64,000 bases of DNA, from positions 1 to 64,000 of the forward strand of contig DAITAO010000005.1 in assembly GCA_036824245.1 (NCBI GenBank), in the 5' to 3' direction. Below the pieces are notes generated by a model. It ran no database searches, was not told where the DNA came from, and saw only the letters and a program-made list of their open reading frames with translations. Position numbers and translations under genes: made by a program. Source of the stretch: JACVRM01 sp036824245. Its GTDB lineage: Bacteria > Actinomycetota > Thermoleophilia > Gaiellales > Gaiellaceae. Shown here piece after piece: positions 27,572-35,460 of the stretch (positions are counted from its first letter, which is position 1; each line of letters starts with the position of its first letter).

Positions 27572-28805
27572 CCTCCGCGAGGGCCCGCTCGCGGAGCTCT
27601 TCAAGGCAACCGAGGCGGCCCAGGAACAGGCCGCCCGCAAGGCGGAGGCGGAGCCGGAAGTCCCCGCCGAGAAGCCGCCGCGCGACCGGCCGCAGGAGCC
27701 GGAGGGTGGGACCGTCCACCGCCTCGAAGTCTTGCCCGAGCCCGGCGCGCGGCTGCACCGCGCCCCGGCGCCCGGCACGGCCGCCTACCTGGCAGTCATC
27801 CGCGTCGTGGGCGTGGGCGGCGCCGGGCTGAACGCGGTCAACCGCATGATGGACGCGGGCATCGCCGAGGTCGAATTCGTCGCCGTGAACACGGACGTCC
27901 AGCAGCTCGCCATGAGCGAGGCTCCGGTGAAGCTCCACATCGGCAGCGAGCTCACCCGCGGCCTTGGCTCGGGATCGGACGCCGAGACGGGGCGGAAGGC
28001 GGCCGAGGAGGGCTACGACCAGGTCAAGCGCGCGCTGCGCGGCTCGGACATGGTCTTCGTCACGGCAGGTGAGGGCGGCGGCACCGGCTCGGGAGCGGCT
28101 CCCGTCGTCGCGGGGATCGCCCGCGAGCTGGGCGCGCTCACGGTGGGCATCGTGACGTTGCCGTTCCGCTTCGAGGGAACCAAGCGGAAGACACAGGCCG
28201 AGCTCGGCCTCTCGTCACTCCGCGAGGCGTGCGACACGGTGATCGTCATTCCCAACGACCGGCTGCTCGACGTCGCGGACAAGTCGACCTCGATGCTGGA
28301 TGCCTTCCGGCTTGCCGACGACGTCCTCCGGCAGGGCGTGCAGGGCATCTGCGACCTGATCACGACGCCGGGGCTCATCAACCTCGACTTCGCGGACGTC
28401 CGGACCGTCATGAAGGACGCGGGCTCCGCGCTGATGGGCATCGGGTTCGCGACCGGCGAGAATCGTGCCGCGGAAGCAGCCGAGCGAGCGCTGCGCTCGC
28501 CGCTGATCGACACCGAGATCGCAGGCGCCAGAGGCATCCTGCTCTCCGTCGCCGGCGGTGACGACCTGTCTCTCTACGAGGTGAACGAGGCGGCCGAGGT
28601 GGTGCGACAGGCGGCAGTCGACGACACCAACATCATCTTCGGCGCGACCGTGGACGAGCGACTGACGGGCCAGATCTGGGTCACCGTGGTGGCGACCGGG
28701 CTGGCCGACTTCCGAAAGCGCAGGACGTTCATCCCCGACAACGAACGTACCGAGCTCGACTCGGGCGACCCGCTCGAGCCGCCGAGCTTTTTGCGCGACC
28801 TGTAA
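27552..28805 (+). CDS. ftsZ: FtsZ with long charged N-terminal extension
   Basis: The tubulin-like GTPase that forms the Z-ring has 417 residues from ATG 27552. The core begins near residue 80 (VIRVVGVGGAGLNAVNRMMDAG). The tubulin signature GEGGGTGSGAAP, the T7 synergy loop NLDFADVRTVM and the C-terminal EPPSFLRDL peptide that binds partner proteins are intact. Unusually, about 80 residues rich in Lys, Glu, Pro and Ala precede the core, whereas the linker between the core and the C-terminal peptide is only about 20 residues, shorter than usual. It is coupled to a ParA-type ATPase and is not next to other cell-wall/division cluster genes. Confidence 0.9.
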   Translation: MARKRASLREGPLAELFKATEAAQEQAARKAEAEPEVPAEKPPRDRPQEPEGGTVHRLEVLPEPGARLHRAPAPGTAAYLAVIRVVGVGGAGLNAVNRMMDAGIAEVEFVAVNTDVQQLAMSEAPVKLHIGSELTRGLGSGSDAETGRKAAEEGYDQVKRALRGSDMVFVTAGEGGGTGSGAAPVVAGIARELGALTVGIVTLPFRFEGTKRKTQAELGLSSLREACDTVIVIPNDRLLDVADKSTSMLDAFRLADDVLRQGVQGICDLITTPGLINLDFADVRTVMKDAGSALMGIGFATGENRAAEAAERALRSPLIDTEIAGARGILLSVAGGDDLSLYEVNEAAEVVRQAAVDDTNIIFGATVDERLTGQIWVTVVATGLADFRKRRTFIPDNERTELDSGDPLEPPSFLRDL

Positions 28806-28813
28806 CGCCGAGG

Positions 28814-28848
28814 GGAGGGCCTGGCCCGACGAGGTGCCAGGCCCCTCC
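28814..28848 (+). terminator. hairpin terminator after ftsZ
   Basis: Arms GGGCCTGGC (28817-28825) and GCCAGGCCC (28836-28844) form the core stem, extended by GGAG and CTCC with one bulge. It lies just past the ftsZ stop, between convergent genes. Confidence 0.6.
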
Positions 28849-28889
28849 GATTCGTGGACCACGCTTTCAACGGAAGGCCGGCACTGCGA

Positions 28890-30455
28890 TCAGTAGTCCG
28901 AAGGAGAGCCAGATGGAGCGCGCAGCACGAGCGCACGCGCCCGGCCGGCGGCGCTGTGGCGGCCGAGCGCGAACGCCTCCACGGCGACGTAGCCGGCCAG
29001 GCCGGCCAGGATCACGTCCTTCGGCGAGTCGTTGACGATCATCGAGGTGGCGATCGCGGCGGCGAACGCGAGCGGCAGCGCCGTACGCGCCACGGGTAGC
29101 CGCAGCCGCACGAGGCGCACGACGAGCATCGTCAACGCGGCGACGCCGATCAGCACCGATGCGCCGGTCGAGACGTTGTCCGTAGCGCGCTCCCATGAGA
29201 GCGTCACACGGTCGGCCAGATCCGACGCCAGGCCGCTGGGGCCGCCCCGCAGCGCGCGTGTCACGTGGCTCGAGGCGCCTGTGAGCTCGTCCAGCCCGAT
29301 GAGCGCAAGGACGAGAATGAGCCCGGCCCCTGCCGCGGCCGCGATCACCCGCCGGTTCGCTCCGGCAAGCAGCGTCGCAAGCACCGAGAAGCCGATTGCG
29401 AGCACGATCGCGCCGCCGCCGTCCGCTCCGAACCGGCTGCCCGTTACGGCGATCAGCGAGAGCGCCGCGACGAGAGCGAAGGGAAGCGGCCGCGCGAACA
29501 GTGCCGCGGCTCCTAGCGCCGGGACGAGCAGCAGCGTCTCGAGCAGGTTCGAGATGCCGTAGAAGCGGGCGTTCTGCGTCGGCCCGAGCGGCGACAGCGC
29601 CACCCACCGCTCGTCGACCAGGAACGAGACCAGATAGAGGGCGATGACCCCCGCTAGTACTCCGGCCAGCACCAGACGCGAACGCACGAGGCGGACGAGC
29701 ACCAGGCCGGCGAGCGTCGCCGCCACGAGGATCAGCAGCGCCGCGAGCGGCGGCGTGTGCACGGCACCCAGCACCAGGTTGGCCGTGAGCAGTGTGGCGA
29801 AGCCGAGCAGCGCGGCCGGCGCCGAGACGACCGCGAGCGCGACGACGCCGAGCTCGAGCCAGGTGGTCGTCCGCGAGCGCCAGCTGTTGTGCTCGTCGAT
29901 TCGCTCGTTCAGCTCGCGCAGCTCGGCAATCGGATCGTCGTTCGCGGTCGACCGGAGACGCTCATCCTCGCCGAGCGCGGTGGGTGCGATGTCGGCGATC
30001 GAAATGAGGCCGGGGATACGCGTGGAATCGGATTGAAGCAGGCCGCGGTACCCCGGTCCGATTACGATCACCGGGTAGCGCCGGTCATTCGGCTGATCGC
30101 CGCGGCTCGGCAATGCCAGCGCAATCCGTGGCCCTGGCCTGATGGCACCACCCGTTGCGCGACGGTGGATGTAATCGACCTCGATGCGGGGCGGCCCGGC
30201 CGGGATGGGATCGCGCAGTGAATTCCGAACCACACCTCGTTCCAGCATCGCGCTCGCCGCAAGCCGGCTTGTCTCCGGGCCGGCTCCCGGGACGAGAAGT
30301 CCGACGGCTCCCACATCGGTGATCTCCTCCAGATCATCGAGTTCCAATCCGTCGATGACGACGACCTGAAAGGGCTGCGCGTGTGCCTCGCCCGCGAAGA
30401 CAGCCACCAGGAGCCCTAGGATTGCGGCGACGCGGATGATGGGCGAACGGTACAA
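28890..30455 (-). CDS. polytopic membrane protein with N-terminal alkaline-phosphatase-like extracytoplasmic part
   Basis: About 521 residues from TTG 30455. The open frame to 30629 overlaps the divergent gene and is unlikely. A signal-like segment (RVAAILGLLVAVFAGEAHA) precedes an extracytoplasmic part with VVVIDGLELDDL and VIVIGPGYRGLLQSDSTRIPGLISIADIAPT, which resembles the core of degenerate alkaline-phosphatase/sulfatase-fold proteins. After a loop (about residue 190) there are about ten transmembrane helices. I recognise no precise function. Pairing head-to-head with another membrane protein and proximity to ftsZ suggest a cell-envelope role; that is inference. Confidence 0.7.
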   Translation of the reverse strand: MYRSPIIRVAAILGLLVAVFAGEAHAQPFQVVVIDGLELDDLEEITDVGAVGLLVPGAGPETSRLAASAMLERGVVRNSLRDPIPAGPPRIEVDYIHRRATGGAIRPGPRIALALPSRGDQPNDRRYPVIVIGPGYRGLLQSDSTRIPGLISIADIAPTALGEDERLRSTANDDPIAELRELNERIDEHNSWRSRTTTWLELGVVALAVVSAPAALLGFATLLTANLVLGAVHTPPLAALLILVAATLAGLVLVRLVRSRLVLAGVLAGVIALYLVSFLVDERWVALSPLGPTQNARFYGISNLLETLLLVPALGAAALFARPLPFALVAALSLIAVTGSRFGADGGGAIVLAIGFSVLATLLAGANRRVIAAAAGAGLILVLALIGLDELTGASSHVTRALRGGPSGLASDLADRVTLSWERATDNVSTGASVLIGVAALTMLVVRLVRLRLPVARTALPLAFAAAIATSMIVNDSPKDVILAGLAGYVAVEAFALGRHSAAGRARALVLRAPSGSPSDY

Positions 30456-30500
30456 CCCGGTCCCCCGCGCCCCGACGACGCGTGCGTTCGGAGGCGCGAG

Positions 30501-32126
30501 GTGACGGCCCTCGCTGCGCCACTCGTGGCGCTGCGCGAGCGGGAGTGGCTCGTGGCGGGGTTGATCGCGGCGTTCGCCGGGACACTGCTGGCCGCCGTGG
30601 GCCCGGCCGGCGGCGACGTGCCCGCCCACCTCTACCGCACCTGGCTCGTAGAGCAGGGCATCTACGTCTGGGACAACCTCTGGTTCGCGGGCCAGTACCC
30701 GCTCGTCTCCTACAGCCTGTTCTACTACCCCGTCGCCGCCCTCGTCGGCAACGTCCAGCTCGTGCTCTTCTCGGTGGTCGCCTCGGCGGCGCTCTTCCAG
30801 CGCGTATGCGAGCGGGAGTGGGGGGACGCGGCTGTGTGGCCGTCACGCGCCTTCGCGCTGTTGGCGGCGGCGCCACTCTTCACCGGCACGTACAGCTACG
30901 CAGCCGGTGTCGCCGCCCTGCTCGCCACCCTCGCCGCATTGCAGGCGGGGCGCGCCTCCATCGCCGTCGGCTGCGCCGCGCTGACGCTCGGGTTCAGCCC
31001 GCTGGCGTTCGTTTTCCTCGTGCTCGTCCTCGGCGCGTTGGTGCTCTCGCGGCGGCGGCTCGGAAGGAAGGCGGCGGTCTTCGCGGTCGGCCTGACCGTG
31101 GCGGTTGCTCTTCAGGCCTGGGTGCTGCAGCTGTTCCCGACCGACGGCCGCTACCCGTTTCGCGGGGTCGAGCTCGTCACCGTGCTGGCCGTGTGCGCGA
31201 TCGGAGTCCTGCTGGCGGGGCGGGCCCCGCGCGGCGGTGTGCTGACCGCGCTGTTCGCGCTGTGGTTCGCCGTCTCGGTCGTGCTGTTCCTCGTGCCGGA
31301 GCCTGTCGGCGAGAACGTGACGCGCATGCGCTCCGCCGTCTTCCCGCTCATGCTGCTGACCGTTCTGCTGGCGCGCTTCCGACCACGCTGGCTGGCGGCC
31401 CTCGGGCTCGCGGGTGCGCTCGCCTACAACGTGGCGCCGTACGCAACGACCGTGTCGACCCGTCTCGACACGCGCCCGGCCGCCCAGGAGTTCTGGACGC
31501 CCGCGGTCACGTTCCTTCAGGAGCACGCGACGCGGAACTACCGGGTGGAGGTCGTGCCGACGTACGACCACTGGGAGGCCTACTGGATCCCACGCGCCGG
31601 CTTCGGGCTCGCGCGCGGCTGGTACCGCCAGCTGGATCTCGCCCAGAACCGCGTCCTCTATCGCCAACCGCTGTCGCCCGCGGGCTATCGGATGTGGCTA
31701 CGGCGGATGGCCGTCCGCTACGTGCTGCTGCCGCGCGTGCACCTGAGCAAAAAGGGCGCCGCGCGTGAGGCCTGGCTGCTCCGGTCGGGACGTGCGGGCC
31801 TGACCGAGGTCTTCCGAAGCGCCGACTGGCGCATCTACGAGTTTCACGGTGCGGTACCGCTGCTCCGTGGGCCTGGACCGGGCGGCATCACCGCCTTCAC
31901 GCACAAGCGCATCGCCGGCTGGGCGCATGTGGCCGGCGAGTACCGGCTGAGCGTCCGGTACATGCCCTACTGGAAGGTGCGTGGGCCGGCTTGCGTGACG
32001 CGGGCTCCGGACGGCATGACGCTCGTGCATGTGCGGCGGGCGGGCAACTTCGTGCTCGCCTCCGACGGCGGCGCGGTCGCACTCGTGCGCTCCCCTCTGC
32101 GGGGCGGCAGCGGCAACCGCTGCTAG
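30501..32126 (+). CDS. polytopic membrane protein, GT-C glycosyltransferase-like
   Basis: The 541-residue protein has about eleven hydrophobic helices in the first two-thirds and a soluble C-terminal domain from about residue 320. The first extracytoplasmic loop holds GGDVPAHLYRTWLVEQG and WFAGQYPLVSYSLFYYP, which recall the acidic loop of GT-C-fold transferases (membrane proteins that use lipid-linked sugars). Assignment to that fold is tentative. The C-terminal domain includes YDHWEAYWIPRAGFGLARGWYRQ, often seen in uncharacterised actinobacterial envelope proteins. GTG 30501 has GGAGG six bases upstream. Divergent from the phosphatase-like membrane protein and followed by gamma-glutamyltransferase, whose -10 overlaps this gene's stop. 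Confidence 0.65.
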   Translation: MTALAAPLVALREREWLVAGLIAAFAGTLLAAVGPAGGDVPAHLYRTWLVEQGIYVWDNLWFAGQYPLVSYSLFYYPVAALVGNVQLVLFSVVASAALFQRVCEREWGDAAVWPSRAFALLAAAPLFTGTYSYAAGVAALLATLAALQAGRASIAVGCAALTLGFSPLAFVFLVLVLGALVLSRRRLGRKAAVFAVGLTVAVALQAWVLQLFPTDGRYPFRGVELVTVLAVCAIGVLLAGRAPRGGVLTALFALWFAVSVVLFLVPEPVGENVTRMRSAVFPLMLLTVLLARFRPRWLAALGLAGALAYNVAPYATTVSTRLDTRPAAQEFWTPAVTFLQEHATRNYRVEVVPTYDHWEAYWIPRAGFGLARGWYRQLDLAQNRVLYRQPLSPAGYRMWLRRMAVRYVLLPRVHLSKKGAAREAWLLRSGRAGLTEVFRSADWRIYEFHGAVPLLRGPGPGGITAFTHKRIAGWAHVAGEYRLSVRYMPYWKVRGPACVTRAPDGMTLVHVRRAGNFVLASDGGAVALVRSPLRGGSGNRC

Positions 32127-32129
32127 GAC
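32124..32129 (+). promoter_or_regulatory. -10-like TAGGAC formed on the stop codon of the upstream gene
   Basis: TAG 32124-32126 is the stop of the membrane-protein gene and also the first half of TAGGAC, seven bases before ATG 32137. The last base departs from TANNNT, so confidence is moderate. Confidence 0.35.
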
Positions 32130-32136
32130 CTCCTTT

Positions 32137-33699
32137 ATGCATGGGGCGATCGCAGCGGGTCATCCGCTGACCGCGGCAGCGGGCGCGCGGACGCTCGAGG
32201 AGGGCGGCAACGCCGTCGACGCCTGCCTCGCGGCCGCCTTCGTGTCGTGGATCGCCGAGAGCCCCCTGACCGGCCCGGGCGGAGGCGGCTTCCTCCTCGT
32301 GCACACGGCTCGCGACCGCAAGACGCGGCTGTTCGACTTCTTCGTCACCATCCCGGGGCGCGGCTTGCCGCGCTCGGTCAGGCGCGCCGAGATGGACGAG
32401 ATCGACGTGGAGTTCAGCGGCGGCGCGACGCAGGTCTTCCATATCGGGCCTGCATCCTGCGCGGTGCCCGGCAGCGTGGCCGGCCTCGAGGCGGCGCACA
32501 GCTCGCACGGGACACTTCCCTGGACGGATCTCTTGGCGCCCGCGATCGAGCTGGCCCGTGAGGGAGTGGAGCTGACTCCCGCGCAGGCGTACCTGCACGC
32601 GATCCTGGATCTCATACTCCGGGCGTACGACGAGGGCCGTGCGGTATACGGCCCTGCGGGGAGGCGGCTCGTGGCCGGCGATCGCGTCGTCATGCCGGAG
32701 CTCGCCGGGACGCTGGAGACGCTTGCCGAGGAGGGGGCGGCCGCGCTCTACCGCGGGCCGCTGGGCGAGGCGCTTGTCGAGCACGTACAGGCAGGCGGCG
32801 GCACGATCACCGCCGACGACCTGCGCTCGTACCGCGTCATCCGCCGTCGCCCCGTCAGGACCGCATTCGACGGCCACGAGTTCCTCTCCAACCCGCCGCC
32901 GTCCTCCGGAGGCGTGCTGATCGCCTACGGGCTCAAGCTTCTCGACCGCCTGCCGCCGAGAGCTCCAGGATCGGCCGAGGCAATGGCCGAGCTGATTCAG
33001 GTGATGCGCGAGCAGGCGCGCGCGCGGGGCGCGCCGCGGTTCACGTCGGATCTATATCGAGGCGGGCTGACGCGCCGCCTGTTCTCGGAGGACAGAATGC
33101 GCGCGGCGCTCGACAGCATCGGCCAAGCTGCAGGGGTCCCCGAGCCCTCGTCACCCCGCGGTACCACGCATATCTCGGCGGTCGACCGGCTCGGCAACGC
33201 CGCCTCGCTGACCATCTCGACCGGCTCCGGATCGGGCGTGGTCGTGCCCGGCACCGGGATTCACCTCAACAACATGCTCGGCGAGTTCGACCTGACGGTG
33301 ACAGGGGCGACGCGCGGGGCCGGCCTGCGCCTGACGAGCATGATGGCGCCCACGATCGTGCTCGGTGCGACAGGCCCGCGGCTCATCGTGGGCAGCGCCG
33401 GCTCGTTGCGCCTGCGCGGGGCGATCATGCAGGCGGTCGTCAACGTCGTGCGGCACGGCATGTCCGTGGAGGAGGCGATCGGTCACCCACGCGTGCACGC
33501 GGACGAAGAGCACGTGCACGTCGAAGGCGGCGCGGACGCTGCGGAGGTCGACCGCCTCGCCGCGTTGGGGTACGACGTCGTCCGCTGGCGGCGGCGGAAC
33601 CTCTTCTTCGGCGGCGCGGCCGCGGTCGAGCTCTTGCCGGACGGCGCGCTGCACGCCGCCGGCGACCCGCGGCGTGGCGGAGACGGCGTCGTCGTTTGA
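32137..33699 (+). CDS. gamma-glutamyltransferase family protein, second copy
   Basis: A 520-residue Ntn hydrolase of the gamma-glutamyltransferase family, distinct from the copy at 3126. The family N-terminus GHPLTAAAGARTLEEGGNAVDA, the GPGGGGFLL block and the processing site PRGTTHISAVD (threonine nucleophile expected) are present, then STGSGSGVVVPGTGIHLNNMLGEFDL. No signal peptide is visible. ATG 32137 gives the standard family start. The stop overlaps the TTG start of the GNAT gene. It is not linked to a transporter, in contrast to the first copy, so the two may act on different substrates. Confidence 0.87.
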   Translation: MHGAIAAGHPLTAAAGARTLEEGGNAVDACLAAAFVSWIAESPLTGPGGGGFLLVHTARDRKTRLFDFFVTIPGRGLPRSVRRAEMDEIDVEFSGGATQVFHIGPASCAVPGSVAGLEAAHSSHGTLPWTDLLAPAIELAREGVELTPAQAYLHAILDLILRAYDEGRAVYGPAGRRLVAGDRVVMPELAGTLETLAEEGAAALYRGPLGEALVEHVQAGGGTITADDLRSYRVIRRRPVRTAFDGHEFLSNPPPSSGGVLIAYGLKLLDRLPPRAPGSAEAMAELIQVMREQARARGAPRFTSDLYRGGLTRRLFSEDRMRAALDSIGQAAGVPEPSSPRGTTHISAVDRLGNAASLTISTGSGSGVVVPGTGIHLNNMLGEFDLTVTGATRGAGLRLTSMMAPTIVLGATGPRLIVGSAGSLRLRGAIMQAVVNVVRHGMSVEEAIGHPRVHADEEHVHVEGGADAAEVDRLAALGYDVVRWRRRNLFFGGAAAVELLPDGALHAAGDPRRGGDGVVV

Positions 33700-34226
33700 C
33701 GAACTGCTTCACGATCCGGCGCGCGACCCCGGGCGACGCCGGCGAGCTGGCAGCGCTCGGCGAAGCGGTCGCGGCTGAGCCCGAGGCCTGGCTGCCCAGC
33801 GAGGCCTGGCGCAGCGCGGGTCAGGAGCGGCGCTCCCTGCGCGCCCTGGCCAAGCACCCCGACGCCGCGGTCTTCGTCGCGGCGGCGCCGGAAGGCATCG
33901 TCGGCCGCCTCTCCGTGGCCCGCGATCCGCTGCCGGCAAGCCGTCATGTCGCCGATGTCGGGCTCATGGTGGACGCAGGCTGGCGTCGCCGTGGGGTGGG
34001 GCGGGCGCTCCTGGAGGCGGCCATCGCGTGGGCGAGCCGGGAAGACGTCCGCAAGCTCGAGCTGCACGTCTTCCCGCACAACGAGGCGGCCATCGCGCTC
34101 TACGAGAGCCTCGGTTTCGAGCGTGAGGGCTACCGCCGAGCCCACTACCGCCGCGGAACGGAGTATCTGGACGCGATCCTCATGGCGCTCGAAGTGCCTG
34201 ACGGTGGTGCGCCGGCGCCTCGCTAG
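33696..34226 (+). CDS. GNAT-family N-acetyltransferase
   Basis: This is a 176-residue acetyltransferase from TTG 33696, which overlaps the upstream stop (TTGA). The acetyl-CoA-binding motif A is seen as VDAGWRRRGVGRALLEAAIAWA, followed by LHVFPHNEAAIALYESLGFEREG, the usual GNAT C-terminal block. Substrate is unknown; sugars, amino acids, peptides or antibiotics are all possible. Coupling to a gamma-glutamyltransferase points towards an amino-acid or peptide substrate, by inference. Its stop codon TAG is part of the -10 hexamer of hisC. Confidence 0.82.
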   Translation: MTNCFTIRRATPGDAGELAALGEAVAAEPEAWLPSEAWRSAGQERRSLRALAKHPDAAVFVAAAPEGIVGRLSVARDPLPASRHVADVGLMVDAGWRRRGVGRALLEAAIAWASREDVRKLELHVFPHNEAAIALYESLGFEREGYRRAHYRRGTEYLDAILMALEVPDGGAPAPR

Positions 34227-34229
34227 GGT
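34224..34229 (+). promoter_or_regulatory. -10 TAGGGT of hisC overlapping the GNAT stop codon
   Basis: TAGGGT begins on the TAG stop (34224-34226) of the GNAT gene. Six bases follow, then ATG 34236, the leaderless geometry seen for many genes here. Confidence 0.55.
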
Positions 34230-34235
34230 TGCCGC

Positions 34236-35363
34236 ATGCCCACCCCGCTTGCCGAGATTGCGGACAGCTTCTTCAAACCGGCAATCGCTGACCTCGTTCC
34301 GTACGAGCCGGGCAAGCCGGTGGAGGAGGTGCAACGCGAGCTGGGCCTCGAGCGCGTCGTCAAGCTCGCCTCCAACGAGGGGCCGCTCGGGCCGTTCCCT
34401 GCGGCGCTCGAGGCGCTCGCGCGCTCTGCGCGCGAGCTGAACCGCTATCCGGACGGGGGCGCCTATCGCCTGCGCACCGCGCTCGCCGAGCGCCATGACG
34501 TGCGCTTCGAGGAGGTGGCGATCGGCGCCGGGTCGGACGGGCTCGTCGACTGCCTCTCACAGCTCGCTCTCGACCCGGGCGACGAGATCGTCTGCGGATG
34601 GCCGTCTTTCCCGAGCTACGTGATCGACGCTTTGAAGCTGGGGGCAGTACCGCAACAGATCCCATTGCGCGAGCATCGCTATGACCTCGATGCCATGCTC
34701 GAAGCGGTCGGGCCGCGCACGAAGATCGTCTACATCTGCCATCCGAACAACCCGACCGGAACCATGAATACGCGGGCCGAGCTGGACGCGTACCTCGACC
34801 GTGTGCCCGAGCAGGTGCTCACTGTGATCGACCAGGCCTACTTCGAGTACGTGAACGACCCGGAGTACCCGGACTGCGTCGCGGAGTACCTGAAGACGGG
34901 CAGGCGCGTCGTCGTCCTCCGCACCTTTTCCAAGATCTACGGCCTTGCCGGCCTGCGGGTCGGATACGCACTGGCGCCCGCGTCGATCGTGACCGCGATC
35001 GGCAAGGTGCGGCGCGCGTTCGACATCAACTCGCAGGCGCAGGCCGCGGCGCTCGCGAGCCTCGACGACGCGGCGGAGCTCGAGCGCCGGCGCCGGGACA
35101 ACATCGAGGGCCGTGCCGGGCTCGAGCGCATTCTGCGCGAGCACGAGCTCCAGCCGGCCGGGCCGGCGGTCGGGAACTTCCTCTTCGCCGAGGTGGGCGA
35201 CGACGCGCGGCCGCTCTTCGAGGCGCTTCTGCGCGAGGGAGTGATCGTGAGGCCCACCAGGGGCTTCGGCGCCGCCGGGGCGATCCGGGTGACGGTCGGC
35301 ACGAGCGAAGAGCACGAGCTCTTGCGCGCCGCGCTGGGCCGGGTCGTCACGCGCAGCATCTAG
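34236..35363 (+). CDS. hisC: histidinol-phosphate aminotransferase (HisC-like)
   Basis: The 375-residue PLP-dependent fold-type I aminotransferase has ICHPNNPTGTMNTR, an active-site lysine in RTFSKIYGLAGLRVGYALA (about residue 233) and a C-terminal RVTVGTSEEHELL segment. KLASNEGPLGPFPAALEA near residue 47 is the substrate region of the HisC group. These enzymes transaminate imidazole-acetol phosphate with glutamate; broad-specificity aromatic aminotransferases of the same family are the main alternative, and no other his genes are nearby. The start is leaderless-type. Confidence 0.85.
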   Translation: MPTPLAEIADSFFKPAIADLVPYEPGKPVEEVQRELGLERVVKLASNEGPLGPFPAALEALARSARELNRYPDGGAYRLRTALAERHDVRFEEVAIGAGSDGLVDCLSQLALDPGDEIVCGWPSFPSYVIDALKLGAVPQQIPLREHRYDLDAMLEAVGPRTKIVYICHPNNPTGTMNTRAELDAYLDRVPEQVLTVIDQAYFEYVNDPEYPDCVAEYLKTGRRVVVLRTFSKIYGLAGLRVGYALAPASIVTAIGKVRRAFDINSQAQAAALASLDDAAELERRRRDNIEGRAGLERILREHELQPAGPAVGNFLFAEVGDDARPLFEALLREGVIVRPTRGFGAAGAIRVTVGTSEEHELLRAALGRVVTRSI

Positions 35364-35371
35364 CCTGGGGC

Positions 35372-35438
35372 GTCCGGCCTGCCCCTTCCGGCCCTCGATT
35401 GACGTCGACGGCTCCGAATCGAGCAGGGCAGGCCGGAC
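35372..35438 (+). terminator. large compound hairpin after hisC
   Basis: Perfect 13-base arms GTCCGGCCTGCCC (35372-35384) and GGGCAGGCCGGAC (35426-35438) enclose an inner stem CTCGATT (35394-35400) / AATCGAG (35417-35423) with a GACGTCGAC loop. A two-stage structure of this size is longer than a standard terminator and might act as a transcriptional or RNA-stability element. Confidence 0.65.
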
Positions 35439-35448
35439 TGGGCGCTGT

Positions 35449-35454
35449 TAGCGT
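35449..35454 (+). promoter_or_regulatory. -10 TAGCGT of the MFS gene
   Basis: TAGCGT is followed by six bases and then GTG 35461, giving a leaderless transcript immediately after the hisC hairpin. Confidence 0.5.
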
Positions 35455-35460
35455 GTTCGC

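Noticed and set aside
28867..29607. Minus frame overlapping the end of the phosphatase-like membrane gene
   Set aside because: Runs in another phase of the same gene and lacks hydrophobic periodicity.
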